Assembly: GCA_016202525.1 (NCBI GenBank)
Contig: JACQOM010000220.1
Location: forward strand, 1 to 6,984
Source: Chloroflexota bacterium
GTDB lineage: Bacteria > Chloroflexota > Dehalococcoidia > Dehalococcoidales > UBA2162
Length of the DNA stretch: 6,984 nucleotides
Direction: 5' to 3'
The notes beneath the pieces are model-generated. The model was given only the letters and a program-made list of their open reading frames with translations. It was not told where the DNA came from and ran no database searches. Both the position numbers and the translations under genes were made by a program. Within the stretch, counting starts at the first letter, position 1. The number at the start of each line of letters is the position of its first letter. Positions 6,106 through 6,984 of the stretch are shown in pieces.

Positions 6106-6747
6106 TTACCAGCCACCCATCATACCACCGCCACCCATCATGCCTCCGTTACTTATCGTTCCGCCGTTACCCATCATGCCACCGTTACCCATCATGCCAC
6201 CGCTGCCCATCATGCCGCCATTGCCCATCATGCCGCCGCTGCCCATCATACCACCGTCCCCCATCATACCACCGTCCCCCATCATTTCATTGCAATCCTT
6301 TTGCATCTCCTCCCATGAGTAACTGCCGTTTTCTGTCGAAGTCGAAAAGTCCTGCTTCAGCAAGGTGCGGGCTCGTTCCTGCGCCTGGCTCAGGAGCAGG
6401 TCAGCTTGTTGCCGGGTAATATAGCTGTAGTTCACCCGAAGATTAACCTGGTCGGTAAAGGGGGCAACAATTACCGCCACCACAGCTTCTTCAGATACAC
6501 CCTGTTTGGCTGCTATTGCCGATAGTGTCTCGCCCTTTCCGAGACGAGTGGTCAACTCGGCCGGAGTCAATTTCAGAGTCTGAGCCAGCCGTGTCAGAGT
6601 GGGTTGATCCAGATAGGTGCCATAATTGCTAACTGCGCTGACCGCCTGGTTATTAGCGGAGTTCCGCGCCAGCGTTGGCACCGCCCAACCGAATATCACT
6701 AACCCCAGGACGAGAACAATGGCACCAATTACGTACACCCTTTTCAT
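6106..6747 (-). CDS. Exported or membrane-anchored protein with Met/Gly-rich hexapeptide repeat tail
   Basis: A 213-residue protein of no named family that I recognise. Residues 1-28 form a signal peptide or anchor (MKR, a hydrophobic run, then VPTLA before RN), so the rest should lie outside the membrane. Residues about 47-130 are a helical region, LTRLAQTLKLTPAEL...GKGETLSAIAAKQGVSEEAVV..., then ITRQQADLLLSQAQ, a layout seen in many small exported proteins that pair a LysM-like 'KTLxEIAAxxGVS' helix unit with a 'LTxxQAD' helix. The tail from M155 is nine MMGxGG hexapeptides plus MMGGW, one unit degenerated to TISNGG; C152 is the only Cys. Paired Met in flexible Gly suggests thioether binding of Cu(I) or Ag(I), by inference. 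The ATG has a strong AGGAGG (6755-6760) 7 nt upstream. It is monocistronic, bounded by its own promoter region and terminator, next to the operon whose kinase has a similar motif. Confidence 0.9.
   Translation of the reverse strand: MKRVYVIGAIVLVLGLVIFGWAVPTLARNSANNQAVSAVSNYGTYLDQPTLTRLAQTLKLTPAELTTRLGKGETLSAIAAKQGVSEEAVVAVIVAPFTDQVNLRVNYSYITRQQADLLLSQAQERARTLLKQDFSTSTENGSYSWEEMQKDCNEMMGDGGMMGDGGMMGSGGMMGNGGMMGSGGMMGNGGMMGNGGTISNGGMMGGGGMMGGW
6124..6285 (-). repeat. 18-bp tandem repeat, nine units, encoding MMGxGG
   Basis: Nine in-frame 18-bp units encode residues 155-208 of the Met-rich protein. The x position alternates among Asp, Ser, Asn and Gly, and the eighth unit reads TISNGG through changes from ATG, ATG and a Gly codon to ACG, ATA and AGT. 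Units differ by only a few bases, so copy number could vary by slippage or recombination. Confidence 0.9.
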
Positions 6748-6793
6748 CTAACTTCCTCCTTTTAAAATCCTTTTCTTTTATCTATCTAAAGTC

Positions 6794-6829
6794 AGAATAG
6801 CAAAGAGGTGTGAAGAAAGTATGAAGGCG
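6794..6829 (-). promoter_or_regulatory. Candidate activator site and promoter of the Met-rich gene
   Basis: On the plus strand GTGTGAAG (6808-6815) and GTATGAAG (6819-6826) match at 7 of 8 bases with start points 11 bp apart, the period used by OmpR/PhoB-family regulators. Reading leftward, a TATTCT -10-like hexamer (6794-6799) follows 8 bp after the repeat. There is no consensus -35; the direct repeat covers that position, as in activator-dependent promoters. The link to the neighbouring regulator is inferred from geometry and proximity. Confidence 0.4.
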
Positions 6830-6916
6830 AATTAAAGATATTGTGTTTTTTAAGGTTCTCGGCTGAAGCCCCGGGTGCTTACGCCCCGCTTTCAAGCTCC
6901 ATCAGGCGCACCATCC

Positions 6917-6984
6917 GGGCGGTTAGCTCAGTTGGTTAGAGCACTGCGTTGACATCGCAGAGGCCAGTGGTTCGAGCCCACTAC
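6917..6984 (+). tRNA. tRNA-Val (anticodon GAC), 3' end cut by window edge
   Basis: 68 nt of a tRNA: 5' acceptor strand GGGCGGT, D-stem GCTC/GAGC with loop AGTTGGTTA, anticodon stem CTGCG/CGCAG around TTGACAT (anticodon GAC, reading GUC), variable loop AGGCC, T-stem AGTGG/CCACT around TTCGAGC. The final AC begins the 3' acceptor strand; about five paired bases and the discriminator lie outside. All visible stems pair perfectly. Confidence 0.95.

Noticed and set aside
6124..6285. CRISPR-like array
   Set aside because: The units are contiguous 18-bp coding repeats with no spacers.
6060..6419. Plus-strand open frame with repeated CHR/PSC units resembling a Cys-rich protein
   Set aside because: It is the antisense shadow of the 18-bp tandem repeat; the minus-strand frame has a signal peptide, a strong ribosome site and a terminator.
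6917..6984. tRNA-Val as an attachment site for an integrated element covering the Met-rich gene
   Set aside because: The tRNA's 3' end points out of the window, away from these genes, and no integrase or duplicated tRNA end is visible.

Overview
The window is a stretch of bacterial chromosome of intermediate GC content. It carries a housekeeping gene, two sensor-kinase loci, an exported Met/Gly-rich protein and a partial tRNA. The taxon cannot be fixed from this sequence. The actinobacterial-type NAD+ synthetase, a MEDS-domain histidine kinase and short palindromic intergenic repeats of the ATTGCGAGGAGC type together suggest an anaerobic or subsurface lineage such as Chloroflexota (Dehalococcoidia-like). 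That is inference with low confidence.

Layout, left to right. Positions 1-822 (+) hold the C-terminal 273 residues of glutamine-dependent NAD+ synthetase, cut by the window edge. Its stop codon directly abuts the stop codon of a convergent HAD-family phosphatase (823-1503, -). That gene follows, 11 bp downstream in transcription, a large cytoplasmic histidine kinase with MEDS-PAS-PAS-HisKA-HATPase architecture (1515-3620, -). The kinase has a good promoter of its own in the 304-bp gap at 3621-3924, which also holds a GC-rich perfect hairpin repeat. Next, transcribed leftward, is a classical two-component operon: an OmpR-family response regulator (5078-5779, -) followed after 13 bp by a membrane HAMP histidine kinase (3925-5064, -). 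The 326-bp gap at 5780-6105 contains the operon's promoter, a 117-bp palindromic element with 12-bp perfect terminal inverted repeats, and a terminator hairpin for the next gene. That gene (6106-6747, -) encodes a 213-residue exported or membrane-anchored protein ending in about ten MMGxGG hexapeptides. At the right edge, 6917-6984 (+) is a tRNA-Val(GAC) missing its last few bases.

The most interesting feature is a shared motif. The short extracytoplasmic loop of the HAMP kinase contains seven Met among 13 residues in a Met/Gly context (MEGMMGGGMMDMMGG), closely resembling the MMGxGG tail of the neighbouring exported protein. In front of the Met-rich gene is an 11-bp-spaced direct repeat just upstream of a -10-like hexamer, the geometry expected for an OmpR/PhoB-family activator site. 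A reasonable hypothesis is a small envelope system in which the kinase senses a soft metal such as Cu(I) or Ag(I), or the Met-rich protein itself, and the regulator switches on the Met-rich protein as a sequestering or buffering factor. No metal-transport gene is visible in the window, so this remains inference.

The MEDS kinase is a separate point of interest. Its first PAS-like domain carries four cysteines (C-x9-C-x5-C-x2-C) that could bind a metal or Fe-S cluster, and no response regulator lies next to it.
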